A stretch of 64,000 bases of DNA from an uncultured Bacteroidales bacterium. GTDB lineage: Bacteria > Bacteroidota > Bacteroidia > Bacteroidales > F082. Where the stretch lies: positions 124,001 to 188,000 of the forward strand of contig CAMZJA010000002.1 of the NCBI GenBank assembly GCA_947307415.1, given 5' to 3'. Shown here piece after piece: positions 7,587-16,696 of this stretch. A model generated the notes under the pieces. It made no database searches. It saw nothing but the letters and a program-made list of their open reading frames with translations, and was not told the DNA's origin. Within the stretch, counting starts at the first letter, position 1, and each line of letters begins with the position of its first letter. The position numbers and the translations under genes are program-made.

Positions 7587-8953
7587 TTCTTATTCGACGC
7601 TGTAATTTGTCCTTCCTCCAAGCCTTCGGTGCTTTCTTTCATGAAAATGACTTTCAAAGTGAGAAGCAAAAGCTTCAGATCCATCAAAAGCGAGCAGTTC
7701 TCAACATAAATCATGTCGAGTTTGAGCTTGTCGTAGGAAGTGGTGTTGTATTTTCCGTAAATCTGCGCATAGCCTGTAAGTCCCGCCTTCACTTTCAAAC
7801 GGTAGGCAAACTCAGGCAACTCCTTGGTGTACTCGTCAGCAATCTCAGGGCGTTCCGGACGCGGACCAACGAAACTCATGTCGCCGCTCAAAATATTGAA
7901 AAACTGCGGGAGCTCGTCAAGTCGCGTGGCACGGATAAACTTTCCAACAGGCGTAATCCTATCGTCTTTCTCAGCAGCCAGTCGTGCCACGCCGTCTTTC
8001 TCGGCATTCGGAATCATACTCCTGAATTTCAATATCTTAAAGGTCTTACCATTCTTGGTATATCGCGTCTGACGATAGAAAACCGGACCTCTGTCGTACA
8101 GGAAAATCGCCAGCGAGACCAAAATCATCAAAGGCGAAAGCACTATCAGACCTAAAGCCGACAAAAAGATATCGAAAGCTCGTTTGATGATTCTCTCAGT
8201 TATCGAAAGCGTGCCGTTGTTAGCCAAAAGCAGAGGGGTGTCGAAAACAGCCAAGGTATCAGCACTTCTGATGATGATATCCGATATTTTCGGTGTGATA
8301 TAAACCCTCTTCCCTCGCGCAAAACAGACCTTCAAAATGCGGTTGCGTTTCTCATTAGGCACATCATTGATCAAAACAGCATCGTAATCATCAACAATTC
8401 TTTCGATTTCCGCAATATCAGCCTCATAGCTTATCTCACCTGTAACATTGTACTTGTCATTTCTGGAATCAAATTTATAAGCTAAATTATTTTCATGATT
8501 TCCTTTGATATTCAACACTTTATAAGGAGGAAAAACCTTATAGAACAAAGTCATGAACAGATAAGAGGCGATGGTCACCAGGATAGACTGCACGATGAAA
8601 GTGCAGCCATAATAGACCAAAAATTTTGGGACATAGCTCATGTAACCGGCCATCATCACAGTGACCACAAAATAAATGCCGTTTGATATCAAAAGCCCGA
8701 TGATTTGCGAAATAATCACATTCGATTTCTTGTTAACACCTATCTTAAACCCCCCGAAAAAGCTGATGAAATATGTTATCATGATGGCATAAACACCCAA
8801 CACCAGGAAGTTACCTTTCATGATGTAGGTCTTGTCGAGCATCAGATTCACATACTTGAACCACACATAAACATAACACAACAGCGCCAACAAAATCAAT
8901 ATTGAGTTGGCGGCAAAACGATACCAATTTTTATATAATTGCATGTGTTTCAT
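7583..8953 (-). CDS. Polyprenyl-phosphate sugar phosphotransferase (WcaJ/WbaP type)
   Basis: 456 aa. Four or five N-terminal membrane helices (15-135) are followed by a CoA-binding-like Rossmann region (160-230: YDAVLINDVP) and the catalytic domain from ~255: KRAFDIFLSALGL, KILKFRSM, RLDELPQ with the intact Asp346-Glu347 dyad, and GDMSFVGPRPERPE. It starts repeat-unit synthesis by moving a hexose-1-phosphate (often glucose or galactose) onto undecaprenyl phosphate. With the intact dyad this is the more credible initiating enzyme of the two in this operon. MQLYKNW, three codons in, is an alternative start. Confidence 0.9.
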   Translation of the reverse strand: MKHMQLYKNWYRFAANSILILLALLCYVYVWFKYVNLMLDKTYIMKGNFLVLGVYAIMITYFISFFGGFKIGVNKKSNVIISQIIGLLISNGIYFVVTVMMAGYMSYVPKFLVYYGCTFIVQSILVTIASYLFMTLFYKVFPPYKVLNIKGNHENNLAYKFDSRNDKYNVTGEISYEADIAEIERIVDDYDAVLINDVPNEKRNRILKVCFARGKRVYITPKISDIIIRSADTLAVFDTPLLLANNGTLSITERIIKRAFDIFLSALGLIVLSPLMILVSLAIFLYDRGPVFYRQTRYTKNGKTFKILKFRSMIPNAEKDGVARLAAEKDDRITPVGKFIRATRLDELPQFFNILSGDMSFVGPRPERPEIADEYTKELPEFAYRLKVKAGLTGYAQIYGKYNTTSYDKLKLDMIYVENCSLLMDLKLLLLTLKVIFMKESTEGLEEGQITASNKK

Positions 8954-8957
8954 AGAC

Positions 8958-9719
8958 TTATTTTTTCAAAAGGTTTAATATTTTTCCAAAATAACGTGAT
9001 GTTTGCATGAAGAAATTACTCGGCATATTGTGCTCGCGCACGCAACGCATCCTCTCTTTCATGATTTTGCGGTGCACTTTTATGCCGTTCGATGAGGTGC
9101 CGCCGCTACGCATGTTTACAAAAACATCGTTGATATACAACGTGTTAATATTTCCGATCCAAATCATTTTCACAAACATATCGTAGTCGGAGCAGATTGG
9201 ATAGTCGAGGCTATAAAGCCCGAATTTGTCGTAACACTCACGTTTTACATAAAACGACGGATGCGGCGGCATCTTGCCCCAGCACAACTTCTCACGTTTG
9301 AAGTCTTTGCCCGAAAACATGCGCACAGTCTTCGAAGTATTGTGCCAGTCGACATAACGCACATCGGCGTAAACGCCTTCAATTGTTGGATTTTCGGTGA
9401 ATGCGGCGTTCACTTTTTCCAGCACATCATTGGAAGCAAAAAAATCGTCGCTGTTCAAGATTCCAACAACATCGCCCTGCGCCATTTTCACACCTTTGTT
9501 CATGGCGTCGTAAATGCCTTTGTCAGGTTCCGAAACCCAACGCAAACGTCCTTCAAACTTCGGCTCAAACTCCTTCACTATGTCCATGGTGCCGTCTTTC
9601 GAGTTGCCGTCGACGATGATATATTCGATATCCTTAAACGTCTGATTCAGAACGCTTTGCATGGTATCGCACAAAGTCTCCGCACTGTTGTATGTCGCTG
9701 TAATCAAAGAAATTTTCAT
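8958..9719 (-). CDS. Glycosyltransferase family 2
   Basis: 253 aa with the GT-A fold of WcaA-like GT2 enzymes. MKISLITATYNSAETL opens the nucleotide-binding domain; YIIVDGNSKDGT is the first acidic region, GILNSDDFF carries the metal-binding DD of the DxD region, and PHPSFYVKRECYDKFG is the acceptor-side segment common in this subgroup. No membrane segment. It overlaps the LicD gene by 4 bp and is separated from the following phosphotransferase by only 4 bp. Confidence 0.88.
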   Translation of the reverse strand: MKISLITATYNSAETLCDTMQSVLNQTFKDIEYIIVDGNSKDGTMDIVKEFEPKFEGRLRWVSEPDKGIYDAMNKGVKMAQGDVVGILNSDDFFASNDVLEKVNAAFTENPTIEGVYADVRYVDWHNTSKTVRMFSGKDFKREKLCWGKMPPHPSFYVKRECYDKFGLYSLDYPICSDYDMFVKMIWIGNINTLYINDVFVNMRSGGTSSNGIKVHRKIMKERMRCVREHNMPSNFFMQTSRYFGKILNLLKK

Positions 9720-10420
9720 TGCTTATCCTCCAGATATTCGTCCAAAACGCCTCTGTTGAGGTATCTGTTGAACATTTCCTGTTCTTTTTTCTTAAACAAA
9801 TTCTTAATCAAGCACTTAGGTATGAAAAGTTTTACACACTGCATTATCTTAAACACCCAAATTCTCCACTTTGGCGCCTTATAATCAAGCCACTGTGCTG
9901 GTGTGCGCCAGTCTTTTCCGTACCAATATTCCAACACGCCATTAATATCGGCAGGAGCGTCAAATTCCACACCCTTAAACATCATTTTAGCGCGATTATC
10001 AAAGAATTTCCTTGGCAGAGGCTCTCCGCAGTTAATCAGAAGCTTGTCGCTAAAATCAGTAAAGAAATAAACATCGATATATTCATTATTCCTTATTACA
10101 GAAATCAGTCCGCGGTCGTCCCAACGAGCCACCTCGAAGCCATGCTCGCGCAGCTCGAAAAGCATAGCCAAAAACAGATTAACATCTTGAAAATCAGCGC
10201 CTAAGTCGATATCTTCGTCGTGAGCGATAAAGTCTTTTTCACGAGCGGCACCAAGCATAGTACCGTAAGCAAGGAAGAACTTAAAACCGTTTCTGTCGGC
10301 AATTTCCTTAAACAGACAGAGGTTTTCGAAAGCCTTTTCTTTGTCGATCAGCTTCCAGCCCGGATAAATCGGAACAAGTTTGTATTTATATGTGCCTTTC
10401 GGTGTCTTTATTCTCGGCAT
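9716..10420 (-). CDS. LicD-family phosphotransferase
   Basis: 234 aa with the LicD/fukutin signature: AYGTMLGAAREKDFIAHDED then IDLG (51-74), including the invariant Gly-Thr-x-Leu-Gly-Ala segment and the acidic triplet Asp68/Asp70/Asp72. LicD proteins transfer phosphocholine, phosphoethanolamine or a related phospho-alcohol from a CDP-activated donor to a sugar. The next gene upstream (10423-12234) is a cytidylyltransferase fused to a PLP enzyme, 2 bp away, which fits a dedicated donor-plus-transferase pair. No licA kinase or licB transporter is in the window, so choline uptake from outside is less likely than donor synthesis from a cellular phospho-amino acid. Confidence 0.85.
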   Translation of the reverse strand: MPRIKTPKGTYKYKLVPIYPGWKLIDKEKAFENLCLFKEIADRNGFKFFLAYGTMLGAAREKDFIAHDEDIDLGADFQDVNLFLAMLFELREHGFEVARWDDRGLISVIRNNEYIDVYFFTDFSDKLLINCGEPLPRKFFDNRAKMMFKGVEFDAPADINGVLEYWYGKDWRTPAQWLDYKAPKWRIWVFKIMQCVKLFIPKCLIKNLFKKKEQEMFNRYLNRGVLDEYLEDKQ

Positions 10421-10422
10421 GA

Positions 10423-12234
10423 CTATAATTTCTTAAGTGTTTCAACGAGTTTGCCGTTGTCTTTGCGGTCGCGAATCGCAATGCGGATATAGTTCTTCCC
10501 TCCAAACGCCGATTTAGTCGAGCAGTCTTTTATCAAAATATCAGCTTTTTCAAGCAAAATACGTGTCAATTCGGTCGATGTATATTTGTTTTTCACCTCG
10601 CAAAGGAAATAATTTGCCTGAGACTTTATGACTCTCAAGAATGAAATCTGTTGTAACTCATTGAGAAACAGTCCTCTTTCTTCTATAAATTTATCACTCG
10701 CCTCCTGATAGTCTTTTTCGTATTTCGCGAAAATCTGCATGTAATATTCAGCAAACGAATTGATGTTCCAAATGGCCACGTCTTTCTTCATCTTTGTGAT
10801 GATTTCCTTGTCGGAAGTGGCGAAAACTCCCAATCTCAAGCCTGGAACGCCATACGATTTGCTTATCGACTTCATCACCATCAGGTTTGGATTCGCTTCA
10901 AGTATATCGTTGTGCAGCAACGAGTTATCTTTATAATTATCGGTAAAATCAACAAAACTCTCGTCAACAATCATGCGAATGTCACGCTCAGCGGCCCATT
11001 TCACCAACTGCAAAACCTCATTTTTCGAAATGTAATTTCCTGAAGGATTATCCGGGTTGACCAAAAGCAACAGCTTAATGTTCTTATCACCGAAAAACGC
11101 CTTCAAATCGTTAGAAGTATAAGCAAAATCAGCATTTTGCGGAATATATTTCACTATGTTTTCAGCTGGCATTCTGTTGGGATACTCCTCAAAAGTCGGG
11201 TAAACAACTCCGATTTTCTTGTCGGCAAAATTTTCCATTGCGCTCTTGATAAGTTCCGCTGCTCCGTTGCCCACGCAGACGTATTCCTGCCTGATATTGA
11301 AATACTTACCAGCCAAAAGGGAGTTCACAAACATGCCCGAAGGATATTCCTGAAGCAACACGTCGAAGTTAGCTCGAAGCTCGTCTTTCATCTTCGGCGT
11401 CGGGAAATAAGGATTCACAAGGTAGCAGAAATCGAGCATCTTCGGGAAACGCCAGTAGCCACCGTAACGTTTCATGTATTTCTTTAGCTTCAAATCGCCT
11501 TCCGCAAAGATAGTCTCAGCAATGTCAAGGTCTTGAATATCATCTATTTCGTACCATTTCTCATCGCCAATAGGCAGAGCCTTCAGACTCGACTTGTCAA
11601 TCATTGTGAGCACACGCAAAACCTCTTCATAGTACTCGTTGTTGCCTTTCATATGGCAATAAGCCTCAAGCAGCGGCAGATACTGGTTGTTGATGTAACT
11701 CTTGCTGAACTTGTAGATATTGACAGTCTTGTAATACTTGTCGACTTCCGACTGCTTAAACTCCTTTTTCGATATGAAATTCAATATGTTACGATCATCG
11801 TCGATGGTCACCATGGTGCCGTCCATCCACTTCTCGTATTTCGCCACAAGCGCAAGGTCAGGCTGTTGATTATCAACAAGTAATCGCAACATCGATTCCT
11901 CATAAATCAGATCCGATTCAAGCAGAAGAGTGTCGTCTTCCTTGAATTTTTCCTTCGCCAACGCCAACGAATAAATATTATTGGTTTTGTCGTAAATCGG
12001 GTTATTTATAAACTCAATATTCAGGTTTTTATATTGATTTTCAACATAATCCATCAAATTTTGAGCCTGATAGCCAACCACTATGACGATACGTTTCAAA
12101 TCGAGATGCGAGAGGTAGGTCAACACACGGTCGATTAGTTTCACGCCATTGACTTCTACCATGCATTTGGTGTTGTTTTTTGTCATTTCACCGAGACGTC
12201 GCCCCATGCCGGCTGCTAAGATAATCGCTTGCAT
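10423..12234 (-). CDS. Fusion: LicC-like cytidylyltransferase + CobD/HisC-like PLP enzyme
   Basis: 603 aa. Residues 1-240 are a sugar/choline-phosphate nucleotidyltransferase: AAGMGRRLG (7-15), NNIYSLALA, acidic LESD (105-108) and a LicC-style end WYEIDDIQDLDIAE. Residues 255-603 are a fold-type I PLP enzyme of the HisC/CobD group: NPDNPSGN (393-400), DESFVDF (424-430), SISKSYGVPGLRLG with the PLP lysine at 459, and a C-terminal YIRIAIRD carrying the substrate-phosphate Arg. CobD decarboxylates phosphothreonine, and some homologues decarboxylate phosphoserine to phosphoethanolamine. I infer that the two halves make a CDP-activated amino alcohol for the adjacent LicD. An alternative is a phosphonate branch, where CTP-transferases are fused to aminoethylphosphonate transaminases, but no phosphonate mutase is present here. 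Confidence 0.8.
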   Translation of the reverse strand: MQAIILAAGMGRRLGEMTKNNTKCMVEVNGVKLIDRVLTYLSHLDLKRIVIVVGYQAQNLMDYVENQYKNLNIEFINNPIYDKTNNIYSLALAKEKFKEDDTLLLESDLIYEESMLRLLVDNQQPDLALVAKYEKWMDGTMVTIDDDRNILNFISKKEFKQSEVDKYYKTVNIYKFSKSYINNQYLPLLEAYCHMKGNNEYYEEVLRVLTMIDKSSLKALPIGDEKWYEIDDIQDLDIAETIFAEGDLKLKKYMKRYGGYWRFPKMLDFCYLVNPYFPTPKMKDELRANFDVLLQEYPSGMFVNSLLAGKYFNIRQEYVCVGNGAAELIKSAMENFADKKIGVVYPTFEEYPNRMPAENIVKYIPQNADFAYTSNDLKAFFGDKNIKLLLLVNPDNPSGNYISKNEVLQLVKWAAERDIRMIVDESFVDFTDNYKDNSLLHNDILEANPNLMVMKSISKSYGVPGLRLGVFATSDKEIITKMKKDVAIWNINSFAEYYMQIFAKYEKDYQEASDKFIEERGLFLNELQQISFLRVIKSQANYFLCEVKNKYTSTELTRILLEKADILIKDCSTKSAFGGKNYIRIAIRDRKDNGKLVETLKKL

Positions 12235-12235
12235 A

Positions 12236-13162
12236 TCACTTAGTTATGAGTTTTTTTATCTTTCTCTTGATGCCAAATGGTATCAATTGATTTATTCTGT
12301 TGTAAAGACTGTTGTTGTTTTGGTAGAAACACTTGTCGAAACCATAGTCAGGGACGACGTATTTCGGGTGCTGCAAAGGGATCTCCAATTCTTGCGAAGC
12401 CAAGTAATCGCTGGCATCGGTGCTGAACGAGGTGTGTGTGGCGCCCTCGCCGAAGCCGATGTTTGAAATCAGGCTCACTTTCGGGAATATCGAAAGCTGG
12501 TTTTGAGACGAAAGTGTCAAGTACCACTGCCAATCCCAAGCGCTCACATGGTTGGCGTCAACAGCTTTCAAGCGGTATTTCCAATAACGCACATCCCAAG
12601 CGCAGTAGCCGATATTTTTGATGATTGAATCCTCGTAATGCGAGCCGCGCCAAGTCATGTTCAAATCCATGTTTTTCCAAGCTCTGCGCCATGTGCCCCA
12701 GCCGTTTGTCGACTTATATTTCGAAAAACAATAACTGTCTTTGATCTTGTATTTCTTGATGTAATTGGCTCCGTCGACCATCCCGATACGGTCGTCGTCC
12801 TTATATCTTTCAAGCATTTCCTCCATAAACGGGAAGAAACTCTTCTGCGGCAGACAGTCGTCTTCAAGTATGATTCCGACTTCCTCATTCTCGAAAAGCC
12901 AGTCGATGGCGGTACTCACACCCAACGAACAGCCCACATTTTCGTCCAAAAAACGAGTCTTCACCTCACATTCCCAGTCAACCATCGAGAGAATCTTTTC
13001 TCTAAGATTATCAACATCTTCCTGCTCGTTTGGGCGGTTTTCACGAGCACCGTCGCAAGCCAGATACAGCTTAGCGGGCTGAGCCTCACGAATCCTCGCG
13101 AACGTCTGCAAAACCACGTCCTCACGGTTGAAAAAAACTAATAATATCGGGATTTTATACAT
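12236..13162 (-). CDS. Glycosyltransferase (GT2-like, nucleotide-diphospho-sugar transferase)
   Basis: 308 aa. PILLVFFNREDVV at the N-terminus and the long motif GIILEDDCLPQKSFF (metal-binding ED-D) are typical of a GT-A family often annotated as glycosyltransferase family 2 or hemolysin-activation-like. NVGCSLGVSTAIDWLF precedes it and the ANHVSAWDWQWYLT block follows, as in known members. It ends in a Lys-rich tail. No membrane segments. The gene follows the next glycosyltransferase without a gap and leads into the LicC/CobD fusion after 1 bp. Confidence 0.8.
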   Translation of the reverse strand: MYKIPILLVFFNREDVVLQTFARIREAQPAKLYLACDGARENRPNEQEDVDNLREKILSMVDWECEVKTRFLDENVGCSLGVSTAIDWLFENEEVGIILEDDCLPQKSFFPFMEEMLERYKDDDRIGMVDGANYIKKYKIKDSYCFSKYKSTNGWGTWRRAWKNMDLNMTWRGSHYEDSIIKNIGYCAWDVRYWKYRLKAVDANHVSAWDWQWYLTLSSQNQLSIFPKVSLISNIGFGEGATHTSFSTDASDYLASQELEIPLQHPKYVVPDYGFDKCFYQNNNSLYNRINQLIPFGIKRKIKKLITK

Positions 13163-14122
13163 TTATTTAGTATTTAATTTTTGAATCAGATTATAAACTC
13201 CAACATAATTGTTGAACAGCCTAAACAGCACATATTCCAATCGATATTTCATCTTACTCGACTTGCGCAGCGCCTCCAAAATATATTTTTTTCCCAACAG
13301 ATATGCATTGAAATCTTTTTGAACCTGCTTGTCGGAATCTTTAATATTCGCCAAAGCATTATTGATTATCAATGAGATATGATTATCAAACACCTGTTTA
13401 ATGTCGTCGGGCATAGGATTTTTGTCTTTAAAATCGCTCAGACTCTCAGCCACGATAACATTGTCATACGACTTTTTCGGATTTACACTTTTTGTAATGG
13501 TATTTTCCGTTTTCACCCAATAATAATACAGAGGTTTGTCGATAACACTCACTTTTTCTGCAAAAACCAGAGCCCGAGGCGTAAACTCATCATCCTCATG
13601 GAAGATTCCCACATAAAAGCTAAGTTTATGATTTGCAAGGAATTGTCTGTTAAAAACATAGTAAGGAACGCAACGATCCCAATCGTCGAAACTATGCAGA
13701 AGCACATCGAAACCCGTCTTAACATCATCCGAAAACTTATTGCGCGGAATATCATCGTCACTACGCTTACCCTGCAGACAAATAACATCCGGCTTTTCTT
13801 CTATCTTATTAAATATCAATAATAAAGCATTATTATCGATATAATCGTCAGAATCGATAAACCAAACGTAATCGCCTGTGGCATGTGCCAATCCAGTGTT
13901 TCTGGCAGCGCTCAAACCCGCATTAGCCTGCGAATAAATCTTGATGTTGGAGTGCTTTTCTTGAAAACTTCCAGCTATGTCCATAGCATTGTCTTTCGTA
14001 CCATCATCAACAATAATCACCTCATAATCAGACATTTCCACATTCTGATTAAGACAAGAAGCGAGACATTTCTCCAAAAACTTCTCGGTGTTGTAAACAG
14101 GTATGACTAACGACAGTTTCAT
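13163..14122 (-). CDS. Glycosyltransferase family 2
   Basis: 319 aa. The standard GT2 N-terminus is present: LSLVIPVYNTEKFLEKCLASCLNQ, then YEVIIVDDGTKDNA, NAGLSAARNTGLAHA and the metal-binding FIDSDDYID. The middle segment DEFTPRALVFAEKVSVIDKPLYYY is the acceptor-side region common to capsule and LPS GT2 enzymes. The C-terminal third is basic and less conserved. It follows the flippase gene after 1 bp. Confidence 0.9.
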   Translation of the reverse strand: MKLSLVIPVYNTEKFLEKCLASCLNQNVEMSDYEVIIVDDGTKDNAMDIAGSFQEKHSNIKIYSQANAGLSAARNTGLAHATGDYVWFIDSDDYIDNNALLLIFNKIEEKPDVICLQGKRSDDDIPRNKFSDDVKTGFDVLLHSFDDWDRCVPYYVFNRQFLANHKLSFYVGIFHEDDEFTPRALVFAEKVSVIDKPLYYYWVKTENTITKSVNPKKSYDNVIVAESLSDFKDKNPMPDDIKQVFDNHISLIINNALANIKDSDKQVQKDFNAYLLGKKYILEALRKSSKMKYRLEYVLFRLFNNYVGVYNLIQKLNTK

Positions 14123-14123
14123 G

Positions 14124-15524
14124 CTATTTTTTGAACATCTCTATGATTTTCTTCAACTTAAAATGCCTGATAAAGTAAACAGCAGTCAAGACATCGGCGA
14201 CTAAAAGTCCACACCAGACTGAAACGCGCGGCAAATCAATATCATTTATGAAATAACAAACAGCTAAAATACCCATGAAAATAAACATCCAGCTGCCTCT
14301 TAGATTCAGATTTAAGGCACGTTGAGAATAATGTTTCGATATGTAGAAGTTAATCAATCGCGAGGTGGCAAGGCTCAATGGTGCCACTATCACACCAAAA
14401 TGTGGTAAAAATATCACAAGAAGCAATAGGTTCACGGCGCTGCCGACGCAATTGGCCAGACTTGTATATTTTGTTTTTCGCGAAAGACTGATTCCTGAAG
14501 AGAAGAACGGGTGCAGCATGTAAATGCTGAGAGGGAAGCACAGCAGGGTGATGTATTTCACCGCGTCGATATAGGTCGGCTGCGAGAGAATGAGCACCAC
14601 TTCCTCCGCCATAAGCGAGAGATTCACTGAGATTATCACCAAAAGCAGGAAAAACAGCTTGTAGAGGTTGTTGGCCTCCCGCAAGAAGCCTTCACGCTGG
14701 TAGTTCTCGTAGAGATAAGGCCCCCACACATTCTTGAACGCTATGGTTATCAGCGAGAACACCGAGGTTATCGAGAGCGCCACCGAATAAACACCCAAAA
14801 CGTCGTATGACACATATTTCCCGATCAGCACCTGTCCGAGCGAGGTGTCGATCCACCAGGCTAGGATGGCAGGCAGCGTCGGGATGGAGAAAACCAAGGC
14901 CTTTCGGAGTATAGCTTTGTCGAAAGTGAAGTTGATGAACTCCCTGTTGACAATGAGGAAGAACACCGTTCCGTAAATATTCGCCACCAGCGAGGCGACA
15001 AAGATGCCCTCGACTCCGATTTGCCTTATCAAAACGAGATAAACAGCAGTGCCAATCTGCACCATCAGCTGCGAGACCGAACCTATCAAAAACAAAACAG
15101 GCTTGCTCTTATATCTTGTCAGGATGGCGAAATACGACTGCAGCGACACTGTCGGAAGGTCGGCAATCATCAAGACAAACGCCACCTTGTACGACTGCAG
15201 CTTGAGCATGTTGATCCATTGGTTGCGCGTCAGGAAGACAATCAGCGCGATGAAGACCGAACACAACAAAATCGAGAAAAATCCTGTGGAGACAAGCTTT
15301 TGCCTGTCGACGCCCTTCTCAAAATAGTCGCGTGCTATGCCGGAATGTATGTTCAGATTCGCCAAAATGCCGATGACTGCGCTGCACGAGTTGATCATCG
15401 CCATGGCACCATATTCGCCAGTAGTGAGCACGCCCGTGTAAAGCGGCATCAGGAAGATGGCCGCTATCTTCGACAGCATCGAAGCGCATCCGTATATCAA
15501 AAACTGAGTTAAAAACTTCCTCAT
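14124..15524 (-). CDS. Wzx-type oligosaccharide flippase
   Basis: 466 aa with about 12-14 predicted membrane helices over the whole length, the profile of the polysaccharide-transport branch of the MOP/MATE superfamily. The N-terminus (FLIYGCASMLSKIAAIFLMPLYTGVLTTGEYGAM) is characteristic of Wzx. It would carry the undecaprenyl-linked repeat unit across the inner membrane to the polymerase encoded at 24503-25948. The stop overlaps the start of the surrounding genes tightly (4-bp overlap with 15521-16696). Confidence 0.9.
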   Translation of the reverse strand: MRKFLTQFLIYGCASMLSKIAAIFLMPLYTGVLTTGEYGAMAMINSCSAVIGILANLNIHSGIARDYFEKGVDRQKLVSTGFFSILLCSVFIALIVFLTRNQWINMLKLQSYKVAFVLMIADLPTVSLQSYFAILTRYKSKPVLFLIGSVSQLMVQIGTAVYLVLIRQIGVEGIFVASLVANIYGTVFFLIVNREFINFTFDKAILRKALVFSIPTLPAILAWWIDTSLGQVLIGKYVSYDVLGVYSVALSITSVFSLITIAFKNVWGPYLYENYQREGFLREANNLYKLFFLLLVIISVNLSLMAEEVVLILSQPTYIDAVKYITLLCFPLSIYMLHPFFSSGISLSRKTKYTSLANCVGSAVNLLLLVIFLPHFGVIVAPLSLATSRLINFYISKHYSQRALNLNLRGSWMFIFMGILAVCYFINDIDLPRVSVWCGLLVADVLTAVYFIRHFKLKKIIEMFKK

Positions 15525-16696
15525 GACCTGTCGTTTGTTAAATCTTTGTAAATAGCAACCCAGTCTTTAATGCATTCATTCCACGAAAACTGACTCACGC
15601 CAACCGAAGCATTATCTTTTGTCAAATCTTTGTAATACTCAATATTTCCTAGCACTTCGTAAAACTTCTCAATGCCTTCTTTCAGACTTTCAACCTCAAG
15701 ATATCTGAAGCCCCAATCCTTCAACTTACCATACGCCTTGAACCAATTGCCTGAAATCAAAACCGAGCCGGCGCACAAACTTTCCTTGATGGAGCTCGAC
15801 AAACCGTCGAAATCCGACAGCTGAAACATCACATCGGTGGCTTTTCGCAGCTGCGCCACGGCCTCGTCCGACATATAAATACCCTTTATCATCGTGTAAT
15901 GACAATGGTTTTCATTCAAAATCTCCTCCAAATGCTTAAGAAACCTCTCATCGGAGCCTCTTGTCATAGGGAAAAGGAAATGAATTTTATCTATAACTTG
16001 CTCAAAATCAGCGTGATTGATGATTTCTTTCAAGATTTTATCCTGATTATGCAAAGCCTTGCCACTGTAACCTGGCATCACCGTAATCTTTTCAGAATCA
16101 GCGCCAAAGATCTTTTTACATTCTTCTTTTCCAGCTGGCATCTCATTCAAGATGTCGATTATCGAAGAACCAAACAATCCATAACGAACAATGTCTTTCG
16201 CAAACGGATATCTCTGATAAAACGCGTCGCTTCGGTTGCCGCCAATCAGAGCATCTGTGTTTTTCAACAAATTTTTAAGCTTCCGGAGATACAACTCATG
16301 AGATTTCAGCAGCTTCAACTTGACAAACTCGCCGCCCCACAACGTGACGCAAATCTTATCGGCATACTTGCGAAAAGCCTTCGGACAAATCACCCACTCT
16401 GGAACTATCCAATGGAAATGCATGATATCATACTTTATTCCATTGTGTTTCAGAAACTTACCAAAATGCGACCGCAAGACGTAAGGGTTGTAGAAAGTCG
16501 ACAAAAACCTGATGTTGCTGCATTTTTTCAGCTCATAATCGTCGAAAAACACCCTGTCGTAAGGGAGCTCAGGGTAATTGTGCTTGTCGGGTATTGGTGA
16601 ATACACGTCAACCTCAACATCCATCTGTTTTTTCAATGCTTTCACATAATGGACGAAGAAAATCGAGTTCGCGTCGCCAACCAATAAAATTCTCAT
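15521..16696 (-). CDS. Glycosyltransferase family 4-like
   Basis: 391 aa from the ATG at 16696 (MRILLVGDANSIFFVHYVKAL). The frame is open for 24 more codons upstream but these overlap the end of the previous gene, and the chosen start gives a 4-bp ATGA overlap like most junctions in this operon. GT-B fold features: N-terminal Rossmann start, HFHWIVPEW, a central LFPMTRGSDERFLKHLEEIL segment, then QLSDFDGLSSSIKESLCAGSVLIS, the equivalent of the GT4 E-x7-E donor-binding block. A cytoplasmic repeat-unit glycosyltransferase; linkage unknown. Confidence 0.82.
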   Translation of the reverse strand: MRILLVGDANSIFFVHYVKALKKQMDVEVDVYSPIPDKHNYPELPYDRVFFDDYELKKCSNIRFLSTFYNPYVLRSHFGKFLKHNGIKYDIMHFHWIVPEWVICPKAFRKYADKICVTLWGGEFVKLKLLKSHELYLRKLKNLLKNTDALIGGNRSDAFYQRYPFAKDIVRYGLFGSSIIDILNEMPAGKEECKKIFGADSEKITVMPGYSGKALHNQDKILKEIINHADFEQVIDKIHFLFPMTRGSDERFLKHLEEILNENHCHYTMIKGIYMSDEAVAQLRKATDVMFQLSDFDGLSSSIKESLCAGSVLISGNWFKAYGKLKDWGFRYLEVESLKEGIEKFYEVLGNIEYYKDLTKDNASVGVSQFSWNECIKDWVAIYKDLTNDRS

